DNA of 64,000 nucleotides, from NCBI GenBank assembly GCA_963789165.1, contig CAWBJP010000012.1:124001-188000 (forward strand), read 5' to 3'. Below are positions 53,123-61,982 of the stretch, one piece after another. The stretch's first letter is position 1, and each line of letters starts with the position of its first letter. This DNA is from CAWBJP01 sp963789165 (GTDB lineage Bacteria > Actinomycetota > Acidimicrobiia > IMCC26256 > BP-133). The notes beneath the pieces are model-generated. The model ran no database searches. It saw nothing but the letters and a program-made list of their open reading frames with translations, and was not told where the DNA came from. The translations under genes were made by a program, and so were the position numbers.

Positions 53123-53231
53123 GATCCGCCAGGCTAGGGCGCGGCGCCGGTTTGTAACGAGGCCGAGGGCCGGCGGACAACATTCCGTGGCACGCTGCGT
53201 TCCGACACGGCCCTGAGGAGAGTGTGGTCGC

Positions 53232-54832
53232 TTGACCGATCAACTGACGGCATCCGGGGCTCCGCCCCGGCCGCGCCAGGCCACCAGGCTGGCCGGCGTG
53301 GTCACCGCCGCCCTCGCCCTGGGGGTCACCGAGCTGGTGGCCGGCACCCTCCCCGGCGCCGTGTCGCTGGTCGGGGCGGTGGGTGACGCCGCCGTCGACT
53401 GGCTGCCGGCCCCGTCGTCAAGTTCGGCATCGAGGCCTTCGGGACCGACGACAAGACCGTCCTGGTCGGGGTGATCCTCCTCCTCTCCGCCGTCTTCGGG
53501 GCGGTCCTGGCCCGCGTCGCCGACCGTCGCCCGGTGGTCCCGTACGCCGGCTTCGCCGCTTTCGGTCTGCTGGGTGGCCTCGCCGCCCTGCGGGATCCGC
53601 AGGCCCGGGTCTGGGCGGTGATCGTCTGCGCCGGGGCCGGCGCCGCGGTCGGGAGCGCCGCCCTGCGTTTCCTCCTGCGGCTCAGCGCACCTCCGCCGCC
53701 GGCGTCGACCACCACGATTGTTGAGGGGGACACCCCCGGGCCCCCGGCCCAACCCATCGGGGTGCCCGACCGGCGGGCCTTCCTGGCCGCGGCCGGGACG
53801 GTGGCCGGGGTGGCGGTGGTGGCCGCCGCCCTCGGTCGTTCCTTCTCCCGGGCCACCGCCTCCGCCTCCCGCCTCCGCTACGCCCTCCCGGGCGTGTCCC
53901 GCCCCCTGCCACCCGCCCCTCCGGGCGCCACCGCGGCGGTGGAGGGCATGACGCCCGTGGTCGTCCCGAACGACCAGTTCTACCGGATCGACACCCGTCT
54001 TCTCGGCCCACCCCGGATCGATGCCGCCGGGTGGCGGCTGCGTTTCACGGGCATGGTCGAGCGTCCCTTCGAGATCACCTACGACGAGCTGCTGGCCCTG
54101 CCCATGGTGGAGGAGTACGTCACCCTGTCCTGCGTCTCCAACGAGGTGGGCGGCGACCTCGTCGGCAACGCCGCCTGGCTCGGGGTGCCCCTGGCCACGC
54201 TGCTGGAACGGGCCGGGGTCAAGCCCGGCGCGGACCAGATCGTGGGCCGCGCGGTCGACGGCTTCACCGTGGGTTTCCCCACCGAACTGGCCAGCGACGG
54301 GCGCCACGCCCTGGTGGCGGTGGGCATGAACGGCGAGCTCCTCCCCACCGACCACGGGTTCCCCGCCCGCCTGGTGGTGGCCGGCCTGTACGGCTACACG
54401 TCGGCCACCAAGTGGCTGGAGGAGGTCCAGCTCACCACCTGGGACTCCTTCGACGCCTACTGGATCCCGAGGGGCTGGTCGAAGCTCGCCCCCGTCAAAG
54501 TGCAGTCCCGCATCGACGCTGTCCGGCCCTCGCCCGCCGTGGCCGGTCCCGTGGTCGTCGCCGGGGTGGCGTGGGCCCCGCACCGGGGGATCACCCGGGT
54601 CGAGGTGCAGGTCGACAAGGAGCCCTGGCGGGAGGCGGAGCTGGCCGAGGAGTTGAGCCGCAGTGCCTGGCGGCAATGGCTGTTCCGCTGGCCGGCCACC
54701 CCCGGCCCCCATACGCTCCGGGTGCGGGCGACGGCCGGCGACGGCGAGACCCAGACCGCCGACATCGCCACGCCCGCCCCCGACGGGGCCACGGGCTACC
54801 ACACCATCGGGGTCCGAGTAGAGGAGAGCTGA
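53232..54832 (+). CDS. Membrane-anchored sulfite-oxidase-family molybdenum enzyme (frame interrupted at about 53412)
   Basis: About 533 residues in the corrected frame. The N-terminal third has about four hydrophobic helices, and a further N-terminal-like segment DRRAFLAAAGTVAGVAVVAA precedes the catalytic domain. The molybdopterin-ligand Cys lies in VTLSCVSNEVGGDLVGNAAW, followed by LLERAGVKPGADQIV, DHGFPARLVVAGLYGYTSAT and a C-terminal Ig-like dimerisation domain. A missing base near 53412 breaks the frame: WLPAP then VVKFGIEAFGTDDKTVLVGV. It may oxidise sulfite or reduce methionine sulfoxide-like substrates outside the membrane. A palindromic element is embedded as EGDTPGPP. Confidence 0.87.
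53721..53748 (+). repeat. Copy of the GGGGGACACCCCC palindromic element inside the molybdenum enzyme gene
   Basis: TTGAGGGGGACACCCCCGGG then CCCCCGG. It is read in frame as VEGDTPGPPAQP in the linker between the membrane part and the catalytic domain, where an insertion would be tolerated. Confidence 0.6.
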
Positions 54833-54837
54833 CCGAC

Positions 54838-55587
54838 ATGGAACAGATGGACGACAAGACCGCGGCGCTGTGTGCCGAGAGTTCGTGGGACTTCTCCGAC
54901 CTGCGGGCGATCTACATCAACTGCACCCTCAAGCGGTCCCCGGCGGTGTCCCACACCCAGGGCCTGGCCGACCGGTCGATCGCCATCCTGCGCACCGTCG
55001 GGGTGGAGGTGGACGTCATCCGGGCCGTCGACCACGAGATCCCGGTGGGCGTCTACCCCGACATGACCGAGCACGGCTGGCCCGCCGACGACTGGCCGGC
55101 CATCTTCGCCCAGGTGATGGCGGCCGACATCCTGGTGCTGTGCACCCCCATCTGGCTGGGGGAGAAGTCATCGGTGTGCACCAAGGTGATCGAGCGGCTC
55201 TATGGCAACTCGGGTCAGCTCAACGAGGCCGGCCAGTACGCCTACTACGGTCGGGTCGGCGGCTGCCTCGTCACCGGCAACGAGGACGGCGTGAAGCACT
55301 GCGCCATGAACACCCTCTACTCCCTCCAGCATCTCGGGTACACGATCCCGCCCCAGGCCGACGCCGGCTGGATCGGCGAGGCGGGCCCCGGCCCGTCCTA
55401 CCTCGATCCCGGTTCAGGCGGCCCGGAGAACGACTTCACCAACCGGAACACCGCCTTCATGACCTGGAACCTGTTGCACCTGGCCCGGATGCTGAAGGAC
55501 GCCGGCGGTGTCCCGGCCCACGGCAACCAGCGCTCGGCGTGGGACGCCGGGTGCCGCTTCGACTACCCCAACCCCGAGCACCGCTGA
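54838..55587 (+). CDS. Flavodoxin-like NAD(P)H-dependent FMN reductase family protein
   Basis: 249 residues. The first strand and phosphate loop are AIYINCTLKRSPAVSHTQGL (the FMN-phosphate-binding 'x-S-x-x-x-S/T' region). DILVLCTPIWLGEKSSVCTK and GRVGGCLVTGNEDGVKHC follow, as in NADPH-dependent FMN reductases. It likely reduces FMN, quinones or an electron acceptor. The start is five bases after the molybdenum enzyme stop, so the two are probably one operon and this flavoprotein could be linked to that enzyme's electron flow (inference). Confidence 0.85.
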   Translation: MEQMDDKTAALCAESSWDFSDLRAIYINCTLKRSPAVSHTQGLADRSIAILRTVGVEVDVIRAVDHEIPVGVYPDMTEHGWPADDWPAIFAQVMAADILVLCTPIWLGEKSSVCTKVIERLYGNSGQLNEAGQYAYYGRVGGCLVTGNEDGVKHCAMNTLYSLQHLGYTIPPQADAGWIGEAGPGPSYLDPGSGGPENDFTNRNTAFMTWNLLHLARMLKDAGGVPAHGNQRSAWDAGCRFDYPNPEHR

Positions 55588-55606
55588 CAGGGCAGGTGGT
55601 GGCGCG

Positions 55607-55867
55607 TCAGTCCGCCGACCAGCGGCGGTAGAGGGCGACGAGCTCGTCGCGCATCTCCGGCGCGAGTGACTCAGGTTCGATGCGGCCCAGGGCGGCGATG
55701 GTGACCCGGATCTGCTCCAGGTACTCGTGGCAGTGGGGGCACTCGGCCAGGTGGGCTTCGAAGCTGGCCAGCTCGGCGCCGTAGAGGTTGCCCTCCAGGT
55801 AGTCGGTGACCAGCTCGACGGCCTGCTGGCAGACGATGGGGTGGGGGCGGCGGCGGAAGATACCCAC
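55607..55867 (-). CDS. Zinc-finger (zf-HC2) anti-sigma factor
   Basis: 86 residues, no membrane segment. The zinc motif HLAECPHCHEYL (HxxxCxxC) is preceded by CQQAVELVTDYLEGNL, the standard start of anti-sigma zf-HC2 domains. It would hold the co-encoded sigma factor inactive, possibly in a redox-sensitive way via the zinc cysteines. It starts three bases after the sigma gene stop on the same strand. Confidence 0.9.
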   Translation of the reverse strand: MGIFRRRPHPIVCQQAVELVTDYLEGNLYGAELASFEAHLAECPHCHEYLEQIRVTIAALGRIEPESLAPEMRDELVALYRRWSAD

Positions 55868-55870
55868 GGC

Positions 55871-56461
55871 TCAGCCCTTTCCGATTTCCGGTTCGAGCAG
55901 GCTGCGGATCTTCGAACGGCCCCGGTGGAGCAGGACCCGCTGGTTGGCCTCGGTGATGCCGAGCACCTCGCACACCTCGGGGGCCGGGAGCCCCTCGAAG
56001 TCACGCAGCACCACCACCTGGCGCTGGGCGTCGGGCAGTTCGGCCAGGAGAGCCGTGATGCGTTCCACCGTTTCGAGGGCGACGATCCGGTCCTCCGCGT
56101 CGTCGGTCCAGGGTGCGGGTGGGTCGGACCAGTTGCCGCCGGCGCCGAAACGCTCGGGCGGCACCGAGGCCGTCCAGTCGGGGTCCACGCTCAGGTGGCG
56201 GCGTTCCCGCACGCCACTGGAGCGGGCCCGGTTGACCAGGATGCGGAACAGCCAGGTCTTGACCGACGAGCGGCCCTCGAACCGGCTGATCCCCCGGACC
56301 ACGCCGAGCCACGTGTCCTGGACGACCTCCTCGGCCACGGCCCGGCTGGGCACGAACGTTGACGCCAGCCGCAGCATTGGCGTGTGGTAGCGCTCGACGA
56401 GGATCACGAAGGCCCCCTCGTCGCCGGCCCGCAGCCGGTCCACCAACGCGGCGTCGTCCAC
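55871..56461 (-). CDS. ECF-type RNA polymerase sigma factor
   Basis: 196 residues. Region 2: GAFVILVERYHTPMLRLAST, EEVVQDTWLGVVRGISRFEG and VKTWLFRILVNRAR. Region 4: LPDAQRQVVVLRDFEGLPAP then EVCEVLGITEANQRVLLHRGR. It is paired with the zf-HC2 anti-sigma gene downstream. The msrB gene lies 71 bases upstream on the same strand, so an oxidative-stress link is plausible but unproven. Confidence 0.93.
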   Translation of the reverse strand: MDDAALVDRLRAGDEGAFVILVERYHTPMLRLASTFVPSRAVAEEVVQDTWLGVVRGISRFEGRSSVKTWLFRILVNRARSSGVRERRHLSVDPDWTASVPPERFGAGGNWSDPPAPWTDDAEDRIVALETVERITALLAELPDAQRQVVVLRDFEGLPAPEVCEVLGITEANQRVLLHRGRSKIRSLLEPEIGKG

Positions 56462-56532
56462 GGCGCCACGCTAGTGGCGACTGGAGGTTGGGTCGGGGTC
56501 CCCGACGGCCGGCAGAGGGGGAGATGCAGGTC

Positions 56533-56943
56533 TCAGCCCCCGTCACCCGGGCGCTCCAGGTTCAGAGCACAGGAGTTGATGCAGTACCGCTGGCCCCCGC
56601 GGTCGCGGGGCCCGTCATGGAAGACGTGGCCGAGGTGTCCGCCGCAGCGCCGGCAGCGCACCTCGGTACGGGCCATGCCGAAGCTGCGGTCCCGGTGCAG
56701 TTCGACGGCTTCCGCCACCGCCGGTTCGGTGAAGCTCGGCCATCCCGTCCCCGAGTCGAACTTGGCGTCGGACGAGAAGAGGGCCGCGCCGCAGGCGGCG
56801 CAGTGGTACATGCCGTCGTCGTGGCAGTTGACGTACTCGCCGGTGAAGGGCGGCTCCGTCCCCGCCTTCCGGAGCACCCTGTACTGCTCAGGGGTGAGCT
56901 CGGCCCGCCACTGCGAGTCGGATTTCTGCACCTCGGCCTCCAC
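56533..56943 (-). CDS. msrB: Peptide-methionine (R)-S-oxide reductase
   Basis: 136 residues. The zinc cysteines are CAACG and CRRCGGHLGHVF; the catalytic region is QRYCINSCALNL with the resolving-type Cys environment; KFDSGTGWPSF is the substrate loop. It reduces methionine-R-sulfoxide in proteins. The GTG at 56943 is preferred: GGAGG sits five bases upstream. The TTG four codons earlier would place that ribosome site inside the gene. Confidence 0.95.
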   Translation of the reverse strand: MEAEVQKSDSQWRAELTPEQYRVLRKAGTEPPFTGEYVNCHDDGMYHCAACGAALFSSDAKFDSGTGWPSFTEPAVAEAVELHRDRSFGMARTEVRCRRCGGHLGHVFHDGPRDRGGQRYCINSCALNLERPGDGG

Positions 56944-57027
56944 TGCAACCTCCAAAGGTCTCGCGTTGATGCATTGCAGTCCCCGGGCCGGCCGTCGCGT
57001 TTCATCACCTCGCGTCTGGTCGACGGC

Positions 57028-57321
57028 TCAGACGGTCTCCCAGGCGCGCCCGAGAAGAAAGGCCGATCCGAGCAGGACGAGGTGGCCGGCGATGGACAGG
57101 CCGGACGCCACCGAGCCGGTGGCGAAGCCCCAAAGGTCCGAGATCCGGATGTGCAACCCGGCATGCCGGGCGGCGGCCAGGAACGCCAGGCCGAGGACGA
57201 GACAAACCAGAGGCAGGGCGAGCTTCCCGAATTTGCGGGGCGGGGCGGGCGGAGTCTCCTCAGCGCGGAACTGGGCTTCGAAGTCCGCCACCACCTGCTC
57301 TTCGTACTTGGAGAGGGCCAT
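57028..57321 (-). CDS. DUF3040-like small membrane protein
   Basis: 97 residues. It begins MALSKYEEQVVADFEAQFRA, resembling the 'MALSxxEqrxLxxiE' N-terminus of actinobacterial DUF3040 proteins. Two membrane helices follow (LALPLVCLVLGLAFLAAARH and SIAGHLVLLGSAFLLG). Function unknown. Confidence 0.75.
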   Translation of the reverse strand: MALSKYEEQVVADFEAQFRAEETPPAPPRKFGKLALPLVCLVLGLAFLAAARHAGLHIRISDLWGFATGSVASGLSIAGHLVLLGSAFLLGRAWETV

Positions 57322-57394
57322 GGAGTGAGGCTGCCCATTCGCGCCTGACAGGACCCTGAATACCGGCCCGGCGCTGCCCCGGACCGTCTGCGAC

Positions 57395-58264
57395 TCAACC
57401 GGGCGGCGTGGGTGGCCCGGCGGCGATGCGGGCCCGGGCGTCGGCGACGCTGAGGGCCTGGCTGAGCACCCACGTCACCCCGGCGGCGGCGTAGGCCGAA
57501 AGCGACTCGGTGGTGGGCAGCGTGCCCGACACGTTGCCGATCACGACCACGTCGAAGGGGCCTTCGTGCGCCTCGGGGCGGAGGGCGGTGATATCGGCCA
57601 CGATGGCTTGGTAATCGGCCGGGGAGATCACGCCGTCGGGCCAGGAGTCGCTGGCCGGGACGAACCCGTCCCAGCGGGCCGCCCGCCGCCGGGGGGCACG
57701 GTTCTTGGAGTCGGCGCCGATCCAGATTGGAATCCGGGGGCGCTGGTGGGGCGTCGGCGTCATCGAGATCCCCTCAGCCACGTAGTGGGCACCCCGGGTG
57801 TTGACCTTGTCCCCGCTCCAAAGCTGGAGGAGCACGTCGAGGAACTCGTCGAGCATCGCCGCCCGCACGCGGAGGTCCGCCTCGCCGCCGAAGGCGGTGA
57901 ACTGATCTGGGGGATTCCCCAGTCCGACGCCCAGGATCAGGCGACCGTCGGAGAACCGGTCGAGTGTGGCTGTCTGCCGGGCGAAGGCCTCGGGTCGAAG
58001 GCGGGGGAGGGGTGTGACCAGGGCGCCGAAGCGCAGGCGCGTGGTGCCGGCCGCGATGGCGGTGAGGGCGACGAACGGGTCCACGATGTCTCCCGTGTCC
58101 CCGAGCGCAGCCCGGATGCGGTCGGAGTGCTCGTAGATGGGGAGCAGCGCGTCCCAGATGAAGAACCCGTCCCAGCCGGCATCCTCGGCCTCTCGAGCCA
58201 GCTGGGCCAGCAGCCGGGCGTCGGCGAAGTCGCCCTCGGTCGGCAGGTAGAGCCCGAACTGCAT
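57395..58264 (-). CDS. LLM-class (luciferase-like) flavin/F420-dependent oxidoreductase
   Basis: 289 residues. It starts MQFGLYLPTEGDFADARLLA, and the barrel signature LAREAEDAGWDGFFIWDALL is clear. LILGVGLGNPPDQFTAFGGE and IPIWIGADSKNRAP are typical of the family, which in actinobacteria often uses F420. Substrate unknown. The ATG at 58264 follows GAAAGGAG. It lies 20 bases downstream of the antiporter gene and is likely co-transcribed. Confidence 0.9.
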   Translation of the reverse strand: MQFGLYLPTEGDFADARLLAQLAREAEDAGWDGFFIWDALLPIYEHSDRIRAALGDTGDIVDPFVALTAIAAGTTRLRFGALVTPLPRLRPEAFARQTATLDRFSDGRLILGVGLGNPPDQFTAFGGEADLRVRAAMLDEFLDVLLQLWSGDKVNTRGAHYVAEGISMTPTPHQRPRIPIWIGADSKNRAPRRRAARWDGFVPASDSWPDGVISPADYQAIVADITALRPEAHEGPFDVVVIGNVSGTLPTTESLSAYAAAGVTWVLSQALSVADARARIAAGPPTPPG

Positions 58265-58284
58265 GGTGACTCCTTTCGGTCAGG

Positions 58285-59496
58285 TCAGGGAAGAACCGGC
58301 CGGGGATCCTCGGCCGGGTGGATGGCACCGTCGCGCAGGAGCGCGAGGGCGACGGGCGGGAAGGCGACGACGGAGAGGAGACCGGCGGCGATGAGACCGG
58401 CGGCGGTGGCGGCGGAGAACTCCCCCAGGAGCAGGCCGATCTGGCTGGCGGTGACGATGAAGGGCAGCGACGTGGCCTGGAGGAGGGCGGCGGCCAGGGC
58501 CGGACGCCGGCCCACCGACGGGGCGTAGAGCAGGGCCGGCACGCCCCGGGCCGCCAACAGGGCAGCGAGGAAGAGCGGGACCCGGGCCAGGGCCGAGGGG
58601 CTGTCGAGGAGGGCGTCGAGATCGAAGCGCAGCCCACTCGAGACGAAGAAGACGGGGACGAGGAACCCGTAGCCGATGGCCTCGAGCTTGAGGCGGAAGT
58701 TGGGGTGGCTGGTGGCGTCCCGGTCGACCAGGTTCAGGATGGCCCCGGCCAGGAAGGCGCCCAGGATCGCCTCCAGCCCGAGATGCTCGGCCAGGGCGAC
58801 GAAGGCCACCAGCAGCAGGACGGCGATGCGGACCCGGATCTCCGCGGTGGTGTCCTGCAGGCGGGTCAGGAGGGTGTCGAGCCCCATCGACATGCCGGCG
58901 CGGGACAGCGCCAGCGTGGCCAGCACGGCCAGGAGGGCGAACCCCCCGATGAAGAGCAGCTTGGTGCCCGTGCCCGTCGCGCTCTGGGAGAAGAAGACGG
59001 TGAGGAGAAGAATGGCGGCGAAGTCGGCGATGGAGGCGGCCGCGATGGTGAGCTGACCGACCTCGCCGTCGGCCTGGCGGGCGTCCTTGAGCACGGGGAC
59101 GACGAGGCCGAGCGACGTGGCCGACAGGGTGATGGCCAGCAGGAGCGGGCTGTCGACCCAGCCGGCGGCGGAGAAGGCGAGTCCCAGGGGGATCCCGATG
59201 GCGAGCGTGATGAGGTAGCCGAGGCCCGTCACCCGGAGCCGAGGGCCCCGCAGGCCGGCCACGTCGATCTCCAGCCCCGCCAGGAAGAGGAGGAAGGCCA
59301 GTCCGATCAGGCCGAGGACCTGAATGGGCAGGTCGAGGTCGACCCAGCCGAGACCTGACGGCCCCACCACGATCCCGGCCACGATTTCGAGGACCACGGC
59401 CGGGATGCGCAGCGCCGGCGCCAGATTCACCAGCAGGGGCGCGATGACGGCGATGGCGGCCACCGCCAACAGGCCGTTGAACGAGATATCGGGCAT
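58285..59496 (-). CDS. CPA2-family cation:proton antiporter (Kef-type membrane domain)
   Basis: 403 residues with about 12 membrane helices and no C-terminal TrkA domain. Typical segments are LRIPAVVLEIVAGIVVGPSG, LGLIGLAFLLFLAGLEIDVA and LLLAITLSATSLGLVVPVLK. It exchanges Na+ or K+ for protons. The ATG at 59496 (MPDISFN) starts at the first helix; the longer frame to 59589 adds an unlikely hydrophilic leader. It is divergent from the gene at 59634. Confidence 0.88.
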   Translation of the reverse strand: MPDISFNGLLAVAAIAVIAPLLVNLAPALRIPAVVLEIVAGIVVGPSGLGWVDLDLPIQVLGLIGLAFLLFLAGLEIDVAGLRGPRLRVTGLGYLITLAIGIPLGLAFSAAGWVDSPLLLAITLSATSLGLVVPVLKDARQADGEVGQLTIAAASIADFAAILLLTVFFSQSATGTGTKLLFIGGFALLAVLATLALSRAGMSMGLDTLLTRLQDTTAEIRVRIAVLLLVAFVALAEHLGLEAILGAFLAGAILNLVDRDATSHPNFRLKLEAIGYGFLVPVFFVSSGLRFDLDALLDSPSALARVPLFLAALLAARGVPALLYAPSVGRRPALAAALLQATSLPFIVTASQIGLLLGEFSAATAAGLIAAGLLSVVAFPPVALALLRDGAIHPAEDPRPVLP

Positions 59497-59633
59497 GCGC
59501 CACAGTCCCGGGCCAGCCCCCCGTGTTACGTCATGGTGCGGACCTTGCCCTGGCGGCGGACAAAGACGACATACCCGACCAGCCTCCATAATTCCCGCGC
59601 CTGACGGGAGAGCTGATCGGTACCATCGAGGTC

Positions 59634-60191
59634 ATGGCGACGGCGACAGTCTTCGTGGATGATGCGGTCCGGGATCGGCTGCCCGGCGTCTGCGTGAAGG
59701 ACGGCATTCCCACCGCGGACCGGCTGGCCGTCAGCACGGCGGTCGGTGATGGCGCCCGTCTCGGTGTGGCCTGGCTGCTCATCCTGGCCGGCCCGCTCGG
59801 TTGGATCGCTCTGTTTCTGATCGCCTCGGCCCGGAGTGGGCAGGCGGAGGTGCTCGTCGCCCAGGTCCCCATCAACGAGGGCGCCTTCGATCGGTTGGTC
59901 GCGGCTCGCCACACCTACCGGACGACCGCCGTCGGTGCCCTCGCCCTCTGCGTCGGCATCGTCGTCCTCGGGGCGTTGCTCAGTTCCGACGTGCTGCTGC
60001 CCTTCGTCCTGAGCGTCGTCGGAGGTTGCGTGGCGACGGCCGTGGCCGGGAACCGGGCCCGGGCCCGGTCGGTCCAGATCGGGCTCGACGCCTCCCGCCG
60101 GTGGGTCACCATCCTCGACGTCCACCCGGCGTTCGCGGAGGCCTGCGACCGCCGCGAGCGGGAGCGCGATCGGTCGCGGGAAGACCGGTAG
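59634..60191 (+). CDS. Membrane protein of unknown function
   Basis: 185 residues, not recognised. Three hydrophobic helices are visible (VAWLLILAGPLGWIALFLIA; AVGALALCVGIVVLGALL; VLLPFVLSVVGGCVATAVAG), with an N-terminal cytoplasmic region containing VCVKDGIPTADRLAVST. The final part is Arg/Asp-rich (RRERERDRSREDR). An ATG at 59634 with a -10-like CATAAT about 48 bases upstream. It is convergent with the next gene. Confidence 0.6.
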   Translation: MATATVFVDDAVRDRLPGVCVKDGIPTADRLAVSTAVGDGARLGVAWLLILAGPLGWIALFLIASARSGQAEVLVAQVPINEGAFDRLVAARHTYRTTAVGALALCVGIVVLGALLSSDVLLPFVLSVVGGCVATAVAGNRARARSVQIGLDASRRWVTILDVHPAFAEACDRRERERDRSREDR

Positions 60192-60207
60192 TCGACGGGC
60201 CCGCCCG

Positions 60208-61212
60208 CTACCGCTCCAGCAGAAGCTCCCGGCGCCTGCGACAGAAGGCCAGGGCGGACTGCCGCTGGTCGGCGGCGTCGACCAGGTCGCTGAAGGGGAG
60301 GATGGCACCCCGGAAGCTGGTGGCGTTCCACGCCTCGCTCCCGGCCCCCTCGTCCGGATGCCAGGGCAGGACGTAGAGGTAGGGCTCGGCCACGGCCGCG
60401 TCACCGGGCGACGCGCCGAAGGTGACCCGGCGATCCTCCGGGAGGCAGTCGAAGGCGGCGTCGAAGTGTTCCGGCCACAGCTGGACCCGGCCGGCGTCGG
60501 TCGACGAGGCGTCGGACCGCAGCTCCTCGAGCACCGACCAGGAGAAGCCGTACCAGTCGCCCAGGAAAGCGGCCGCCTCGGGGTCGACGCCCAGGTCCTC
60601 GTCCGGATCTCCGAGGGGCGGGACGTCGAAGTCCTTGGCCCACTCGACATCGGGCGGCCCTTCCAGGATCATGGCCGCGGCTTCGCTCAGGGTGGTGATG
60701 GGCGCGGTCTGCCCGGGTGGGTCGGCATCGCCGCCCCGCTGGTGCACCAGCAGGGCGCCCACCACCCGCACCTGCTCGTCCGTGCCGAAGAACGGAGTGC
60801 CGAACCCGCCGCGGGTGAAGCGCAGTCCGATCTTGGTGTTGGCCCGCCGCCGGGCAGGGGAGACGACGTACACCGCCAGGCGGTGCAGACCGAGGCGGGT
60901 GGCGGCCAGGGCGGCCGGGGGCGGCGGCAGGCGGCGGTAGGCGCCGAGCCAGCGCTCCGCCGCCCAGCCGGCGTGGCCACCATGTCCGGGCTCGGCCAGC
61001 CACTCGTCCCAGGTCAGGGCCACGTCGGGGCCGGGCACCGGGCTCACCACGCCCGATCCGGCCGGGGCTTCGACCTTGACCGGGTCGTCGGCGAACCACT
61101 CGCCATCCACGATGGCCGGTGCCGATGGTTCCATGACCCGGGCGAAGTGACCGGCGCCGACGACCCGCTGGGCTTCCTCGCCAGGGTCGTGGAAGAGCTC
61201 GATGTGGTTCAT
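60208..61212 (-). CDS. Conserved protein of unknown function
   Basis: 334 residues, soluble, acidic and tryptophan-rich (WDEWLAEPGH, WAAERWLGAYRR, DWYGFSWSVLEELR). It begins MNHIELFHDPGEEAQRVVGA. I do not recognise a family. FRGAILPFSDLVDAADQRQS near the end and the GLRFTRGGFGTPFFGTDEQ strand suggest a mixed alpha/beta fold. There is no signal peptide or membrane helix. It is divergent from the HTH/DUF5985 operon, with about 120 bases between starts. Confidence 0.65.
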   Translation of the reverse strand: MNHIELFHDPGEEAQRVVGAGHFARVMEPSAPAIVDGEWFADDPVKVEAPAGSGVVSPVPGPDVALTWDEWLAEPGHGGHAGWAAERWLGAYRRLPPPPAALAATRLGLHRLAVYVVSPARRRANTKIGLRFTRGGFGTPFFGTDEQVRVVGALLVHQRGGDADPPGQTAPITTLSEAAAMILEGPPDVEWAKDFDVPPLGDPDEDLGVDPEAAAFLGDWYGFSWSVLEELRSDASSTDAGRVQLWPEHFDAAFDCLPEDRRVTFGASPGDAAVAEPYLYVLPWHPDEGAGSEAWNATSFRGAILPFSDLVDAADQRQSALAFCRRRRELLLER

Positions 61213-61335
61213 GGCCTCCAGTCTTCTCCAGCTCGGAACCTGTTACGCCGGGTCAGACGACTGCCCCGAACCGGGCGCAACCGGCCGGGGATCGGCCGGA
61301 GCCCCGTCGGTCGCTCGCTAGCCTCGAATCCCGTC

Positions 61336-61722
61336 GTGTCGGGTTCCGAGCTACCGAGCGAGGTGCGGGCGTTCATCGTGCGCCATCTCAGTTCCGGTGC
61401 GCAGCTGGAGGTCCTCCTGCTCCTGCACCGGCACCGGGACCGCGCCTGGTCCGCGACCGCCGTCGCCCGGGAGCTGCGCATCGACTCGGAGCAGGCGGCC
61501 TGGGTTCTGTCTCGGCTGGCCGCCGACAGCCTGCTCGGCGGTGACGGGGAGGCCGGTTACCGCTTCGAGCCCCGGCTCCGCCGCAAGGCCAGTGCCGTCG
61601 ACGCCCTGGCCACCTTGTATCCGACCTACCGGGTGGCGATCATCTCGCTCATCTTCTCCAAGCCCAGCGGGCCCATGCAGGACTTCTCCGACGCCTTCCG
61701 GCTGCGGGAGGAGGACACATGA
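61336..61722 (+). CDS. Winged-helix-like protein, first gene of a three-gene operon
   Basis: 128 residues. Residues about 20-80 form an HTH: SGAQLEVLLLLHRHRDRAWS then ATAVARELRIDSEQAAWVLS, followed by a wing YRFEPRLR. The C-terminal part includes TYRVAIISLIFSKPSGPMQD and FSDAFRLREE, possibly a hydrophobic helix that meets the membrane. It resembles ArsR/MarR-size regulators but lacks cysteines. Its stop overlaps the next ATG (ATGA), and the next two genes are small membrane proteins. It may be a membrane-associated regulator. The GTG at 61336 is preferred. Confidence 0.7.
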   Translation: MSGSELPSEVRAFIVRHLSSGAQLEVLLLLHRHRDRAWSATAVARELRIDSEQAAWVLSRLAADSLLGGDGEAGYRFEPRLRRKASAVDALATLYPTYRVAIISLIFSKPSGPMQDFSDAFRLREEDT

Positions 61723-61982
61723 CCACGGCCGAGGTGGTCTACGTCCTGTGCGCGGCCACCAGCGTCGCCTGTGCCGGGCTGCTGCTGCGGGGCTATACCC
61801 GTACCGGAACCCGGCTGTTGCTCTGGAGCGGGTTGTGCTTCGTGGGCCTGGCCCTCAACAACCTCGCGCTGGTCCTCGACCTGCTGGTCCTCCCTGACGC
61901 CGACCTGTCCACCTGGCGTCTCGTGCCCGCCGCCGCCGGCATCCTGCTCCTCCTCTACGGCCTGGTGTGGGAGGCGGAATGA
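61719..61982 (+). CDS. Small membrane protein, DUF5985-like (first copy)
   Basis: 87 residues with three hydrophobic helices (VVYVLCAATSVACAGLLLRG; LLLWSGLCFVGLALNNLALV; LVPAAAGILLLLYGLVW). 'LLLRGYTRTGTRLLLWSGLC' resembles DUF5985 proteins. It overlaps the upstream stop and the downstream start by 4 bases each. The next gene is a paralogue, so they may pair in the membrane. Function unknown. Confidence 0.7.
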   Translation: MTTAEVVYVLCAATSVACAGLLLRGYTRTGTRLLLWSGLCFVGLALNNLALVLDLLVLPDADLSTWRLVPAAAGILLLLYGLVWEAE

